A DNA stretch of 64,000 nt, taken from JAEUOS01 sp965279115. Its GTDB lineage: Bacteria; Pseudomonadota; Gammaproteobacteria; Burkholderiales; JAEUOS01. The notes beneath the pieces are model-generated. The model was not told the DNA's origin, made no database searches, and worked only from the letters and a program-made list of their open reading frames with translations. Of this stretch, positions 8,328 to 16,742 are shown piece after piece (positions within the stretch are counted from its first letter, which is position 1; each line of letters begins with the position of its first letter). The translations under genes were made by a program, and so were the position numbers. Location: positions 186,001-250,000 of the forward strand of contig OZ257137.1 of the NCBI GenBank assembly GCA_965279115.1. The letters are read 5' to 3'.

Positions 8328-9305
8328 GTGAGCCAGTCACTGCGCAGCATCCGCCTGTTTGTCGCCGCCTACGAGGAGCTCTCGTTCACGGTGGCGGCCC
8401 AGCGTGAAAACGCCACCCAGTCAGGCGTGTCCCAGCATGTGAGCGACCTGGAGGAATCCCTGGGCGTGCGCCTGTTCATCCGCGGCGTCGGCGCGGTGCG
8501 CCCGACCCCGGCGGGCACCGCCTACTACTCCGCCTGCATCGATCTGCTCAATGCGCACGAGCGTACTCTGCGCGCGGTCAAGCCGTTCCAGGACAGCCGG
8601 ATCGGAGAGATCACCGTCGGCATGACACCGGTGATGACGCGCGCCGTTCTAGCGCCTGCCTATGCGCGCTTTTCGGCGCAAAACCCCAACGTGACCGTAC
8701 GTGTGATCGATTCCTACTTTGGCGACCTCACCGACCGGGTGCGCAAGGGCGACATGAACTTCGCGATCGTTCCGTCGGCGGTCGGTTCCAAGGGAGTGCG
8801 TACCAGCCTTTTTGCACGCATGCCGGAACTGCTGGTGTCGGGCAACGCGAGCAAACTCGTCCACCGCCGGCCGGTGCGCCTGAAAGACCTGGGCGCGCTG
8901 GACCTGGCGGTACCGGGTGCCTCCAACGCACGCCGGCGAATGATCGATGCCTATCTCTCGGCCAACGGCATTGTCGTCAAGCGCCTGCTTGAATTCGACA
9001 CCATGATGGGCACTCTCGACCTGGTGGCGCGCGGTGAATGGTCGGTGATCCTGCCATTGATGATGATGGAGCCGGACATCGAAGGCGGCCGCTACACCAT
9101 CAATCCGATCGTCGATCCGCCGCTGATGCTGGAACTCTTCCTCCTCGAGCCGGCGCGCAAGATGACGGACGAACCCGCACTGGCTTTTCTTGACTGCCTG
9201 CGTGCGGAGCTTGAGCGCATCAACGGGGTCGCCGCGCAGCTCATGGCCGGGCCGGCGCGCCCGAAAACACCGCCCAAGACCAGGCGCAAAACCGCGCGCG
9301 GATGA
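8328..9305 (+). CDS. LysR-family transcriptional regulator
   Basis: 325 residues from a GTG. The N-terminal winged helix is clear: IRLFVAAYEELSFTVAAQ, then TQSGVSQHVSDLEESLGVRL, the LysR recognition-helix pattern. Residues from about 90 onward form the two-lobed effector domain. A basic KTPPKTRRKTARG tail ends the protein. LysR regulators usually bind a pathway intermediate and act at nearby promoters. Two such promoters are visible: the one just downstream for the Bug triplet and the divergent one near 15.6 kb, which carry the same palindromic module. It is therefore the best candidate regulator of the acid-degradation block up to 24.5 kb. Control of the preceding liv operon is possible but has no motif support. 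Confidence 0.9.
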   Translation: MSQSLRSIRLFVAAYEELSFTVAAQRENATQSGVSQHVSDLEESLGVRLFIRGVGAVRPTPAGTAYYSACIDLLNAHERTLRAVKPFQDSRIGEITVGMTPVMTRAVLAPAYARFSAQNPNVTVRVIDSYFGDLTDRVRKGDMNFAIVPSAVGSKGVRTSLFARMPELLVSGNASKLVHRRPVRLKDLGALDLAVPGASNARRRMIDAYLSANGIVVKRLLEFDTMMGTLDLVARGEWSVILPLMMMEPDIEGGRYTINPIVDPPLMLELFLLEPARKMTDEPALAFLDCLRAELERINGVAAQLMAGPARPKTPPKTRRKTARG

Positions 9306-9314
9306 CACGCCCCA

Positions 9315-9335
9315 TTGCGCCTGAGAAGGGCGCAA
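9315..9335 (+). terminator. hairpin after the LysR gene
   Basis: TTGCGCC (9315-9321) pairs perfectly with GGCGCAA (9329-9335) around a seven-base loop, ten bases after the LysR stop. There is no T-run, so it is either an inefficient terminator or a 3'-end stabiliser. It would isolate the regulator from the strong-looking promoter that follows. Confidence 0.4.
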
Positions 9336-9349
9336 GCGGGCGGCATCAC

Positions 9350-9410
9350 CAATCCTGATCGAAAGGATCAATTCAAATAATTTGAGGATGACACGCGCCG
9401 TCCCTATGAT
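9350..9410 (+). promoter_or_regulatory. LysR-type operator module and sigma-70-like promoter for the Bug triplet
   Basis: An AT-rich island in GC-rich DNA. TCAAATAATTTGA (9373-9385) is a palindrome of the T-N11-A type favoured by LysR regulators. A second inverted repeat, TGATC/GATCA (9357-9370), lies on its upstream side. The first palindrome overlaps a -35-like TTGAGG (9382-9387), which is 17 bases before a -10-like TATGAT (9405-9410). The 18 bases at 9367-9384 recur, inverted, at 15621-15638, and the similarity continues through the second repeat. This arrangement fits recognition and activation sites for the adjacent LysR protein. Confidence 0.7.
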
Positions 9411-9460
9411 CGCCACGAGCCTGCGCAATGACGGGCGTCGATACCAAGGAGACCAGCGCG

Positions 9461-10453
9461 ATGAATCCTGACCACCTGCAACGCGGCACGCTCCGGCGCA
9501 TGCTGGTCGTTATTGCCGCGCTGGTGGCACTGGCGCTGCCACTCGCGGCGCGGGCACAAGCCGACTACCCGAACCGGCCGGTCAAGATCATCGTGCCTTT
9601 CGGCTCCGGCGGCCTGACCGACAACCTCACCCGATTGTTCGCCAAGGAGCTGTCGGAACGACTCGGCCAGCCATTCATCCTCGACTTCAAACCCGGCGCC
9701 AGCACCAACATCGGTGCGGCCGCCGTGGCGGTTGCGCCGCCCGATGGCCACACACTGTTTGTGGCCACCCTCGCTTCGAACGCCCTCAACAAATGGACTT
9801 ACAAGAACCTGTCGTACGACCCGGATCGCCTGGCCACCGTCGGCATAATGGGCGTCAACACCTTTTACGTGGTGGTCAAGCCGGACTCACCGTTCAACTC
9901 CGTCAATGACCTGGTGCGCGCCGCCAGGGAAAGCCCTTCCGGCCTGATCTATGGCAGCCATGGCAATGGCGGCGCCAACCACCTGATCACCGAGTTGTTC
10001 CGCACCAAGGCGGGCATCAAGCAATTGCTGCATGTTCCCTACAAGGGCCCGGAGTCGCATCTCGACCTGATCGCCGGCCGCACCGATTTCATGATCGACG
10101 GCGCCGCCATCAATCTCGTCCAGGGCGGCAAGCTGAAAGCGCTGGCGGTGGCCTACCCGAAGCGCTGGCCGACCCAACCCAACCTGCCGACCATGGCGGA
10201 AGCCGGCTTTCCCGATGTCACCATCGCCACCTTCTTCGGCCTTTCAGGCCCCCCCGGCACTCCCGCGCCGATTCTCGACAAGCTCAACACCACGCTGCGC
10301 GCCATCGCCACCACGCCTGATGTCGAGAAACGCCTGCTGACGATGAACATGATGCCGATGCCCGCGACCCGCCAGGAGACCGCCGACTTCATCCGCCAGC
10401 AGTCGGAGAAGTGGGGACCGGTGCTCAAATCACTCAACATTTCCTTCGAATGA
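9461..10453 (+). CDS. Bug/TctC-family periplasmic binding protein, copy 1
   Basis: 330 residues. A signal peptide ends near RAQA and is followed by DYPNRPVKIIVPFGSGGLTD, the Bug family opening; Asp54 in GGLTDNLTR is the conserved ligand-contact aspartate. GASTNIGAAAVA and PDGHTLF follow. Family members bind carboxylates or other small metabolites. The ATG at 9461 has AAGGAGA upstream; an earlier start at 9428 would bury the signal peptide. It is the first of three tandem paralogues that share long identical stretches such as AGRTDFMIDGA/AGRIDFMIDGA. No TctA or TctB membrane protein is present in the window. Confidence 0.92.
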   Translation: MNPDHLQRGTLRRMLVVIAALVALALPLAARAQADYPNRPVKIIVPFGSGGLTDNLTRLFAKELSERLGQPFILDFKPGASTNIGAAAVAVAPPDGHTLFVATLASNALNKWTYKNLSYDPDRLATVGIMGVNTFYVVVKPDSPFNSVNDLVRAARESPSGLIYGSHGNGGANHLITELFRTKAGIKQLLHVPYKGPESHLDLIAGRTDFMIDGAAINLVQGGKLKALAVAYPKRWPTQPNLPTMAEAGFPDVTIATFFGLSGPPGTPAPILDKLNTTLRAIATTPDVEKRLLTMNMMPMPATRQETADFIRQQSEKWGPVLKSLNISFE

Positions 10454-11472
10454 TGCGCAGCGTATCCACAACCAGACACGCTGCCGGGCAACCCACCCGC
10501 AGCGGTTTCATGGCCATCCTGCTTGCGTTCTGCGCAGTTGCGACGTGTCTTGTCCCGCCCTCTGTCAACGCGCAAACCGGGTATCCGAATCGCCCGGTGC
10601 GCCTGGTGGTGCCATTTCCCCCAGGCGGTCTTTCCGACAGCCTCGCCCGCCTGTACGGACGCGAACTCTCGGAACGCCTTGGCCAGCCCTTCGTCATCGA
10701 ATCGAAACCGGGCGCGGCCACCAACATCGGCGCCGCCCATGTCGCGCAGGCCGCACCGGACGGTTACACCCTGCTGGTCACGACGATTGCGACCAACGGG
10801 CTCAACAAGTGGGCCTATCGCAACCTCGCCTTCGACCCGCACGGCTTTTCCGAGATCGGCATGTTTGGCATCAACACGCTTTATGTGATGGTGGGGGCAA
10901 ACTCGCCCTACCGCACGGTGCCCGAACTGATCAAGGCCGCAAAGGAAAGTACCGCAGGCATGTCCTACGGGTCATTCGGCAATGGCGGCCCCAACCACCT
11001 CATCGCGGAGGTGTTCAGGCGCTCCACCGGCATCAGCAAGCTGACCCATGTGCCGTACAAGGGAGCCAATGACGCCAGTGTCGACCTGATCGCCGGCCGT
11101 ATCGATTTCATGATCGACGGCGCCACCATCAATCTGGTCACCGGTGGCAAGCTACGCGCGCTGGCGGTGGCGTTTCCCAAGCGCTGGCCGACCCAACCCG
11201 ACGTGCCCACCATGGCCGAACTGGGCTACCCGGATGTCACCATCAGTACTTACTTCGGACTGGCCGCACCGCCCAACACGCCGCCGGCAATTCTTGATCG
11301 ATTGAACGAGACGCTGCGCGCCATCGCGACCAACCCGGAAATCGAAAAGAAGCTGCTTGCCTTGAACGTGATGGCCATGCCCGCGAGCCGCCAAGAGTCC
11401 GCGGCCTTCATGCGCGCGCAATCGGAAAAGTGGGGGCCGATCTTGCGTAGCCTGAATGTCTCCATGGACTAA
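10450..11472 (+). CDS. Bug/TctC-family periplasmic binding protein, copy 2
   Basis: About 340 residues. The start ATG overlaps the stop of copy 1 by four bases, and a second ATG follows at once. The N-terminus is longer than usual before the hydrophobic signal core, which ends near VNAQ; then come YPNRPVRLVVPFPPGG and Asp63 in GGLSDSLAR. It is very like copy 1 throughout (for example RWPTQPDVPTMAELGYPDVT), so it arose by tandem duplication. The overlap means the two are translationally coupled. Ligand specificity may differ, since most changes fall in the loops around the binding cleft. Confidence 0.92.
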   Translation: MMRSVSTTRHAAGQPTRSGFMAILLAFCAVATCLVPPSVNAQTGYPNRPVRLVVPFPPGGLSDSLARLYGRELSERLGQPFVIESKPGAATNIGAAHVAQAAPDGYTLLVTTIATNGLNKWAYRNLAFDPHGFSEIGMFGINTLYVMVGANSPYRTVPELIKAAKESTAGMSYGSFGNGGPNHLIAEVFRRSTGISKLTHVPYKGANDASVDLIAGRIDFMIDGATINLVTGGKLRALAVAFPKRWPTQPDVPTMAELGYPDVTISTYFGLAAPPNTPPAILDRLNETLRAIATNPEIEKKLLALNVMAMPASRQESAAFMRAQSEKWGPILRSLNVSMD

Positions 11473-11590
11473 GGCGGTCTGCAAGGACTCAGCTGTCGTA
11501 CCTCGAACCAGACACGCCGATCGCACCACTCGCATACGCACGCCGAAACGGCGCAGCACGTTTCCAGTCATCGCATCCGGGAGCAACAGC

Positions 11591-12583
11591 ATGAACAAGA
11601 AAGCGCCGCTTCGGCCCTTCGCCATGGGCATGTCACTCGCGCTTTGCCTCGTCGCCGGCTTGATGCTGCCGACACTCGGCCACGCGCAATCCGACTATCC
11701 GGTCCGCCCGGTGCGTGTGATCGTGCCTTTCAGCGCCGGCGGTGTTACCGACGCCGTGGCACGCCTGTTCTCCAATGAACTCGCCACCCGGCTGGGCCAG
11801 CCGTTCGTGCCCGACTTCAGGCCCGGAGCGAGCACCAACATCGGCGCGGCTGCGCTGGCGGCCTCGCCCCCGGACGGTTACACCCTGTTCGTCTCGACCA
11901 TTGCCTCCAATGCGCTCAACAAGTGGACCTACAAGAAGCTGGGTTACGACCCTGACGCATTCACGACGGTCGGCATGATGGGCTTGTTGCCCTCGTTCAT
12001 GGTGGTGCGCCAGGACTCGCCTTTCAACTCCGTGCAGGACGTGGTGCGTGCGGGCAAACAGGGCAACGGCCTCACTTTCGGCTCGCACGGCAACGGCGGC
12101 GCCAACCACCTCATCACCGAATTATTCCGAGCCCGCGCAGAGTTGAAGGAAATGGTGCATGTGGCCTACAAGGGCGGGCGCGAATCCAGCATCGACCTGA
12201 TCGCCGGCCGCATCGACTTCATGATCGATGGTTCCCACGTCAACCTGGTGCAGGCGGGCCGCCTGAAAGCGCTGGCAGTTGCGGCGCCCACGCGCTGGCC
12301 GACCCAGCCCAACGTGCCCACCATGGGCGAGGCCGGCTATCCCGACGTGACGATCATGACCTTCTTCGGACTCTCGGCGCCGGCCGGCACGCCACCCGCC
12401 ATCCTCGACCGGCTCAACGCGGCCGTGCGTGCGATCGGCAGCGAACCGGAAATCGAAAAGCGCATGCTGGCGTTAAACGTCATGCCGATGCCGGCCAGCC
12501 GCCAGGACACCGCCGATTTCATCCGCCAGCAATCCGACAAGTGGGCGCCGATATTGAAGCGCCTCAACATCTCGTTCGACTGA
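11591..12583 (+). CDS. Bug/TctC-family periplasmic binding protein, copy 3
   Basis: 330 residues. A signal peptide ends near GHAQ, followed by SDYPVRPVRVIVPFSAGG with Asp54 in GGVTDAVAR. The start chosen is the ATG at 11591 after GGGAGCAACAGC; an extension to 11456 would overlap copy 2 and hide the signal peptide. It lies 118 bases after copy 2 with no evident terminator between, so it is probably in the same transcript. The C-terminal RQDTADFIRQQSDKWAPIL closely matches copy 1. It converges on the leftward SDR operon. Confidence 0.92.
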   Translation: MNKKAPLRPFAMGMSLALCLVAGLMLPTLGHAQSDYPVRPVRVIVPFSAGGVTDAVARLFSNELATRLGQPFVPDFRPGASTNIGAAALAASPPDGYTLFVSTIASNALNKWTYKKLGYDPDAFTTVGMMGLLPSFMVVRQDSPFNSVQDVVRAGKQGNGLTFGSHGNGGANHLITELFRARAELKEMVHVAYKGGRESSIDLIAGRIDFMIDGSHVNLVQAGRLKALAVAAPTRWPTQPNVPTMGEAGYPDVTIMTFFGLSAPAGTPPAILDRLNAAVRAIGSEPEIEKRMLALNVMPMPASRQDTADFIRQQSDKWAPILKRLNISFD

Positions 12584-12619
12584 AACCCGCGGGGAGGTGG
12601 CGCGGCGGCTGCGGTCGCG

Positions 12620-13489
12620 TCACTGGAACTGCGGATAGCTCCGCGCGGCGCTCACTACGCGGCGCGCGAGGATGTTGTCGAAGCGCGCCTGGAACTGCGC
12701 GTCATTGCCGTCCGGGATGATGTAGAAGTCATCGTTGCGCAAGCCGCGCATTAGCAGGTCCGCCATCTCGGCGGGCGCCTGACCTGTCGCCATGCGGGAT
12801 TGCACCATATCGCGGTAGCCTTGCATAAGGTCCGCGCCGGAGGCCGGATCGGACGATTCGCCCGCTTGGCCCGGGCGCTGCCGACTGGAATTGCTCGCCA
12901 GCGCGGTGTTCACCGCCCCGGGGCAAAGCACCGCGACTCCGATTTTCGAGCGCGCCAGTTGCAGTTGGCCATAGAGAGCTTCCGAAATGGCCACCACGGC
13001 ATGCTTGGTGGTGGAGTAGAGGCTGGAACTGCACATCAGGCCCGCCTTGGAGGCGGTATTGACCACCAGACCCTCATCGCCATTCTTGCGCATGATCGGC
13101 ACAAAACTGCGGATGCCGTGTATCACGCCCCAAACATTGACATCGAACGCCCACTTCCAGTCCGCCTCGCTGGTTTCCCAAAGCGGCCTGCCATCCGCGG
13201 CACCGCCGCCTATGCCGGCGTTGTTGCACACCAGATGGACCGCCCCGTATGTGCGCAGCGCGGCCTGCGCCAGGTTCTCCACCGCCGCGGCAGAGGTGAC
13301 GTCGGTGACACAGCCAGACACATCGTGCCCGTCGTCCTTAAGACGCCGTACCGAATCCGCGAGAGCATCGGCACCGATATCGGCCAGCACGACTTTCATT
13401 CCTTCCAGCGCGAGACGTTGCGCAATGGCGTAACCGATGCCGCCCGCAGCGCCGGTTACTACGGCCACCTTGCCAGAAAAATCCTGCAT
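12620..13489 (-). CDS. SDR-family dehydrogenase/reductase
   Basis: 289 residues from the ATG at 13489 (GGAGAAGTG upstream). The TGAAGGIG cofactor motif follows KVAVV, then NNAGIGGG, and a complete catalytic YSTTK. The Asp in VLADIG after the second strand suggests NAD rather than NADP. The reaction would be oxidation of a secondary alcohol or reduction of a ketone. It is the third gene of a leftward operon with an alpha/beta hydrolase and a Kelch protein, so it may act on the alcohol released by that hydrolase. The substrate is unknown. Confidence 0.88.
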   Translation of the reverse strand: MQDFSGKVAVVTGAAGGIGYAIAQRLALEGMKVVLADIGADALADSVRRLKDDGHDVSGCVTDVTSAAAVENLAQAALRTYGAVHLVCNNAGIGGGAADGRPLWETSEADWKWAFDVNVWGVIHGIRSFVPIMRKNGDEGLVVNTASKAGLMCSSSLYSTTKHAVVAISEALYGQLQLARSKIGVAVLCPGAVNTALASNSSRQRPGQAGESSDPASGADLMQGYRDMVQSRMATGQAPAEMADLLMRGLRNDDFYIIPDGNDAQFQARFDNILARRVVSAARSYPQFQ

Positions 13490-13561
13490 CACTTCTCCAG
13501 GTTCGACGTTAGCGGCGCCGCCGGCCACTTGGACCTGCGGACTTGGCCGGAAAGATTTGCC

Positions 13562-14545
13562 TCAATCCAGTTCGAGCGCAATATGATCCGGCACCGGCTC
13601 GCTGCCCTCGGCCGTCCGCACGTGGCCGGTGATCACATGAAAACGGCCGTCAACGCAGCCGCCCGAGCCGCCCAGGCGCGGACGCGGCAACTGCGCGGTG
13701 ACTGTCCACTGATCGGCGCGCACGTCGTATTTCTCGATCATGCGAATGCCGTCCCCGCCGGAGACGTAGATCGCATCGTTGTGCACGCAAGAGACCATGC
13801 CGCCATGGGGTGCCAGCATGCGTGCCCTGGGCCACCAGGTGTCGTCCGCGGGGTCGTATTCCTCGACCAGGTCGATCCGGTTGGTCAGGGTGAAAGCGTT
13901 GCTCGACCCCACCCTGCCGCCCAGCGCATACAGCTTGCCACCCACGGCTTCAAGCAGATGGTGGTTACGCGCGGTCAAGAGCGGTGCCGCCTCCGCGTAT
14001 GAATCGGTTGCGGGGTCATATACGTACACCTGTGCGCTGCTGCCATGCGGCGCCGAGGGCTGGGGCGCTGCATCACCACGGCGCTTCAGGGCAAACGAAC
14101 CGCCGGCGATATAGATGCGGCCGTTGATCGCGGCCGCAGCGGCGGCGCCGCGCGCGGCCGGCAGCGGCGCCAGCGCCGTCCAGGTGTCGGCAATGGGGTC
14201 GTAGCGCCAGGCATTGGCCACCGGTTCCCAGGCGTCGGGGCCCTGCACCGGCGTCCGGTAGCCGCCAAACCCGTAGATCATGCCGCCCGCTTCTGCCAGG
14301 GCCATGTGATGTATGCCGGCCGGGATCGGCGCCTTGCGGATCCATTCGTCCGCCTTCGGGTCGTAGGCGTAGACCATGCGGTTGGGCACCCAGCCGGACT
14401 TGGCGCCCCAGGCGTTGGTGATGCCGCCGATGAGATAGATGTTGCCGTGGCTTTCCACGCCTTCCAGTTCCCAAGTTGGGAAAGGAAAGGGCGCGAACTC
14501 GCGCCAGATGCCTTCATTGACCGCGCTTTGCTGTGCAGCCTGCAT
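13562..14545 (-). CDS. Kelch-repeat beta-propeller protein
   Basis: 327 residues made of six Kelch blades. The strand endings are visible as NIYLIGG, MIYGFGG, RIYIAGG, KLYALGG, AIYVSGG and a last weaker RFHVITG, each followed by the usual YDP...W spacing (for example YDPIADTWTALAPLP). There is no signal peptide, so it is probably cytoplasmic. Bacterial Kelch propellers include sialate mutarotases and carbohydrate or adaptor proteins; none of these is specifically supported here. The ATG has a GGAGG nine bases upstream. It is 39 bases after the hydrolase and 72 before the SDR, all on the same strand. Confidence 0.85.
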   Translation of the reverse strand: MQAAQQSAVNEGIWREFAPFPFPTWELEGVESHGNIYLIGGITNAWGAKSGWVPNRMVYAYDPKADEWIRKAPIPAGIHHMALAEAGGMIYGFGGYRTPVQGPDAWEPVANAWRYDPIADTWTALAPLPAARGAAAAAAINGRIYIAGGSFALKRRGDAAPQPSAPHGSSAQVYVYDPATDSYAEAAPLLTARNHHLLEAVGGKLYALGGRVGSSNAFTLTNRIDLVEEYDPADDTWWPRARMLAPHGGMVSCVHNDAIYVSGGDGIRMIEKYDVRADQWTVTAQLPRPRLGGSGGCVDGRFHVITGHVRTAEGSEPVPDHIALELD

Positions 14546-14584
14546 GATGTGTGCCTCCGGATGCGTCGGTTCAGTCTGCCATTT

Positions 14585-15526
14585 TCAAAGATATTCGGCG
14601 AAAAAGTCCTTCATGTGGCCGACGACGGTGAGGAACGTCGCCTGGTTGCGCGGCTCGTACACATCCACATGATTGGCACCCTTGAGGATGATCAGGCGCT
14701 TGGGCTCCCGCGCATGCGCGTGGAAGCTCTGGCCCTCGAACAGCGGCACCATGGTGTCGCGCTCGGCATGGATGAACAACGTCGCGCGCGGCGCCACCTG
14801 GTCGACATACTTTTCCGGGACGAAGGTGACCCCGTGGTCGTAGTTGGCCATCGGATACCCTTCCGGATACCCCTCGGCGGTCTTGTACATGGTGTCGATC
14901 GAGTCGCGCTCGGCGCGCCCCGAAGGCGCCAGCACGCCATAGGGCACGCGCTTTGACTCGCCGGTCATGACGCGACGGATGCGGTCCTCCTTGAGCTGGT
15001 CTTCCCAGTCGAGGTAGTCGCCATGGGTGCGTTTGGTGCGCCATGAGCGCGCCACGTCTGCCGGCGAGCCCACCGAGACGGCACATTTCACGCCGGGGTC
15101 CTGCGCAGCGGCTACCATGCCGACGGTGCCGCCCCAGCTGGTGCCATAGAGGGCGATCCGGTCGACATCGACTTCAGGGCGCTGGCGCACGTAGATGAGC
15201 GCGGCAAGGGCATCGGCCACCTGGTCCCAGGGCTTGTTGAGCAGGCGCACGCCTTCGCTGTCGCCATTGCCGCGGTGATAGAAATCCAGCGTGTTGTAGC
15301 CCGCCGCCGACAGCTCGCGCACATAGCCCGGCATGTACACGTCCTTGCGCCCGGAGTATCCATGCAGGCACACAACGGTCGGGCTGCGCGTGTCGCCCTT
15401 GGCCCCCGCCGCACGCGTGAACTGCCCCGCGAGACGCAGTCCATCGCAATAGAAGTTCACCGGCTCGTGAACCGGCACGTAGGTGGAGGGTTTGGCGGGA
15501 GTGGCAGGGGAAACGGGGGCGTTCAT
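14585..15526 (-). CDS. alpha/beta hydrolase (dienelactone hydrolase/acyl-peptidase-like)
   Basis: 313 residues. The core shows VVCLHGYSGRKDVY (oxyanion strand), FYHRGNGDSEG, the nucleophile elbow GTSWGG, then HAERDTMVP (acid) and KGANHVDVYE (catalytic His). These supply a complete Ser-Asp-His triad. No signal peptide, so it is cytoplasmic. It probably cleaves an ester, lactone or activated acyl group; the family alone does not fix the substrate. The ATG at 15526 has GAAGGA upstream. It heads the leftward operon hydrolase-Kelch-SDR and faces the control region shared with the rightward acid pathway operon. Confidence 0.87.
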   Translation of the reverse strand: MNAPVSPATPAKPSTYVPVHEPVNFYCDGLRLAGQFTRAAGAKGDTRSPTVVCLHGYSGRKDVYMPGYVRELSAAGYNTLDFYHRGNGDSEGVRLLNKPWDQVADALAALIYVRQRPEVDVDRIALYGTSWGGTVGMVAAAQDPGVKCAVSVGSPADVARSWRTKRTHGDYLDWEDQLKEDRIRRVMTGESKRVPYGVLAPSGRAERDSIDTMYKTAEGYPEGYPMANYDHGVTFVPEKYVDQVAPRATLFIHAERDTMVPLFEGQSFHAHAREPKRLIILKGANHVDVYEPRNQATFLTVVGHMKDFFAEYL

Positions 15527-15594
15527 GGATCGTGCGTCCTTCAACGGTGGTTTGCTGGGGCGTGACGGCGCGCGTGCGCCATCGGCTGCAGCCG

Positions 15595-15654
15595 ATCCTA
15601 TGGTTCCCGCAGGAACATCACAAATTATTTGAATTGATGATGGGGATCAGATTG
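15595..15654 (-). promoter_or_regulatory. second copy of the LysR operator module, with promoter toward the hydrolase operon
   Basis: CAAATTATTTGAATTGAT at 15621-15638 is identical, base for base, to the complement of 9367-9384. After a six-base divergent stretch, GATCAG and ATTG recur too, with one base missing. On the minus strand TTGTGA (15623-15618) and TAGGAT (15600-15595) form a -35/-10 pair exactly 17 bases apart, the same geometry as before the Bug triplet. Rightward, a TAAAAT at 15686-15691 may serve the acid operon, but its -35 is poor, as expected for an activator-dependent promoter. The 240-base gap contains nothing else I can name. Confidence 0.7.
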
Positions 15655-15766
15655 CCTGATAGCCTGCCAGTCTGGAGAAGCGGACTAAAATCCCGGCGCT
15701 GTACACATTGCGGACGAAAGGCGCGTATCCCGTGCGCCACGACGACAAAAAGATGAGGAGATCGCC

Positions 15767-16735
15767 ATGAGTCTTTGCGCGCGCAGCATCGCGGCGCTGC
15801 TGGCTGTATTTTTCGCATGGGCAGGACCGGTCGCAGCGCAGGGTTTCCCGTCCAAGCCGATCCGCCTGATCGTCCCCTACGGCCCAGGTGCCTCCACCGA
15901 CACCATGGGCCGCATGGTGGCGCAAAAGGTCAGCGAAGATCTCAAGCAGCCGGTGATCGTCGAAAACCGCGCCGGTGCCTCCGGCATGATCGGCGCGGAC
16001 ATGGTGATGAAGGCCGCACCGGACGGCTACACCATCCTGCTGGGCACCGATGCCACCCACTCCGGCAACGCACACCTGATGAAGGCGCCGCCCTTCCATC
16101 CGGTGAAGGATTCCACGCCGATCACCATGGCGGCCAAGAACATCCTGGTGCTGGCCGCCAACCCGAATTTCCCGCCCAACAACATTGCCGAACTGCTGGA
16201 GTACTCGAAAAAGAATCCGGGCAAGCTGTCCTACGGCAGTTCCGGCAGCGGTTCGCCGCATCACCTGGCAGGCGTGCTGCTGAACCAGATGGCAGGCAGC
16301 GACCTGGTGCATGTGGCCTACAAGGGCGGTGCACCCGCCATCACCGATGTTCTGGGTGGCCAGCTGCCGCTGGTGTTCTCCAGCATGGTGGCGGTCACCG
16401 CACAGATCAAGGCCGGCAAGCTGAAGGCGCTGGGCATCACCGAGAGGGCGCGTGTGGCCGCCATGCCCGCCGTGCCGGCGATTGCCGAAACGGTGCCGGA
16501 TTTCGAGATGCAGTCCTGGCTGGCGTTTTTCGGCCCGGCGGGCCTGCCGCCGGCCGTGCTGCAAACCCTCAATGCCTCCATCGTCAAGGCGCTGCGTGCG
16601 CCTGAGGTGGCCGCCAAGCTCAACGATGGCGGCCTGCTGGTGGTGGCCAACACGCCCGAGCAGTTCGCCGTACAGCTGAAAGCGGATTTCGAAAAGCGCG
16701 GCGAGCTCATCCGCCGCAACAACATCACCGAATAG
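15767..16735 (+). CDS. Bug/TctC-family periplasmic binding protein, copy 4
   Basis: 322 residues. A short signal peptide ends near VAAQ, then GFPSKPIRLIVPYGPGASTD with Asp45 as the family aspartate. It is clearly more distant from copies 1-3 than they are from each other; for example it has QLPLVFSSMVAVTAQIKAGK where they have the FMIDG segment. The ATG follows GAGGAGATCGCC. It is the first gene of a seven-gene operon for acid breakdown, which suggests that its ligand is the substrate of that pathway. Again no partner membrane subunits are nearby. Confidence 0.92.
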   Translation: MSLCARSIAALLAVFFAWAGPVAAQGFPSKPIRLIVPYGPGASTDTMGRMVAQKVSEDLKQPVIVENRAGASGMIGADMVMKAAPDGYTILLGTDATHSGNAHLMKAPPFHPVKDSTPITMAAKNILVLAANPNFPPNNIAELLEYSKKNPGKLSYGSSGSGSPHHLAGVLLNQMAGSDLVHVAYKGGAPAITDVLGGQLPLVFSSMVAVTAQIKAGKLKALGITERARVAAMPAVPAIAETVPDFEMQSWLAFFGPAGLPPAVLQTLNASIVKALRAPEVAAKLNDGGLLVVANTPEQFAVQLKADFEKRGELIRRNNITE

Positions 16736-16742
16736 AACATTC

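Noticed and set aside
9305..9460. Small RNA or riboswitch in the gap after the LysR gene
   Set aside because: The gap is accounted for by a 3' hairpin and a promoter with an operator; no further structure is convincing.
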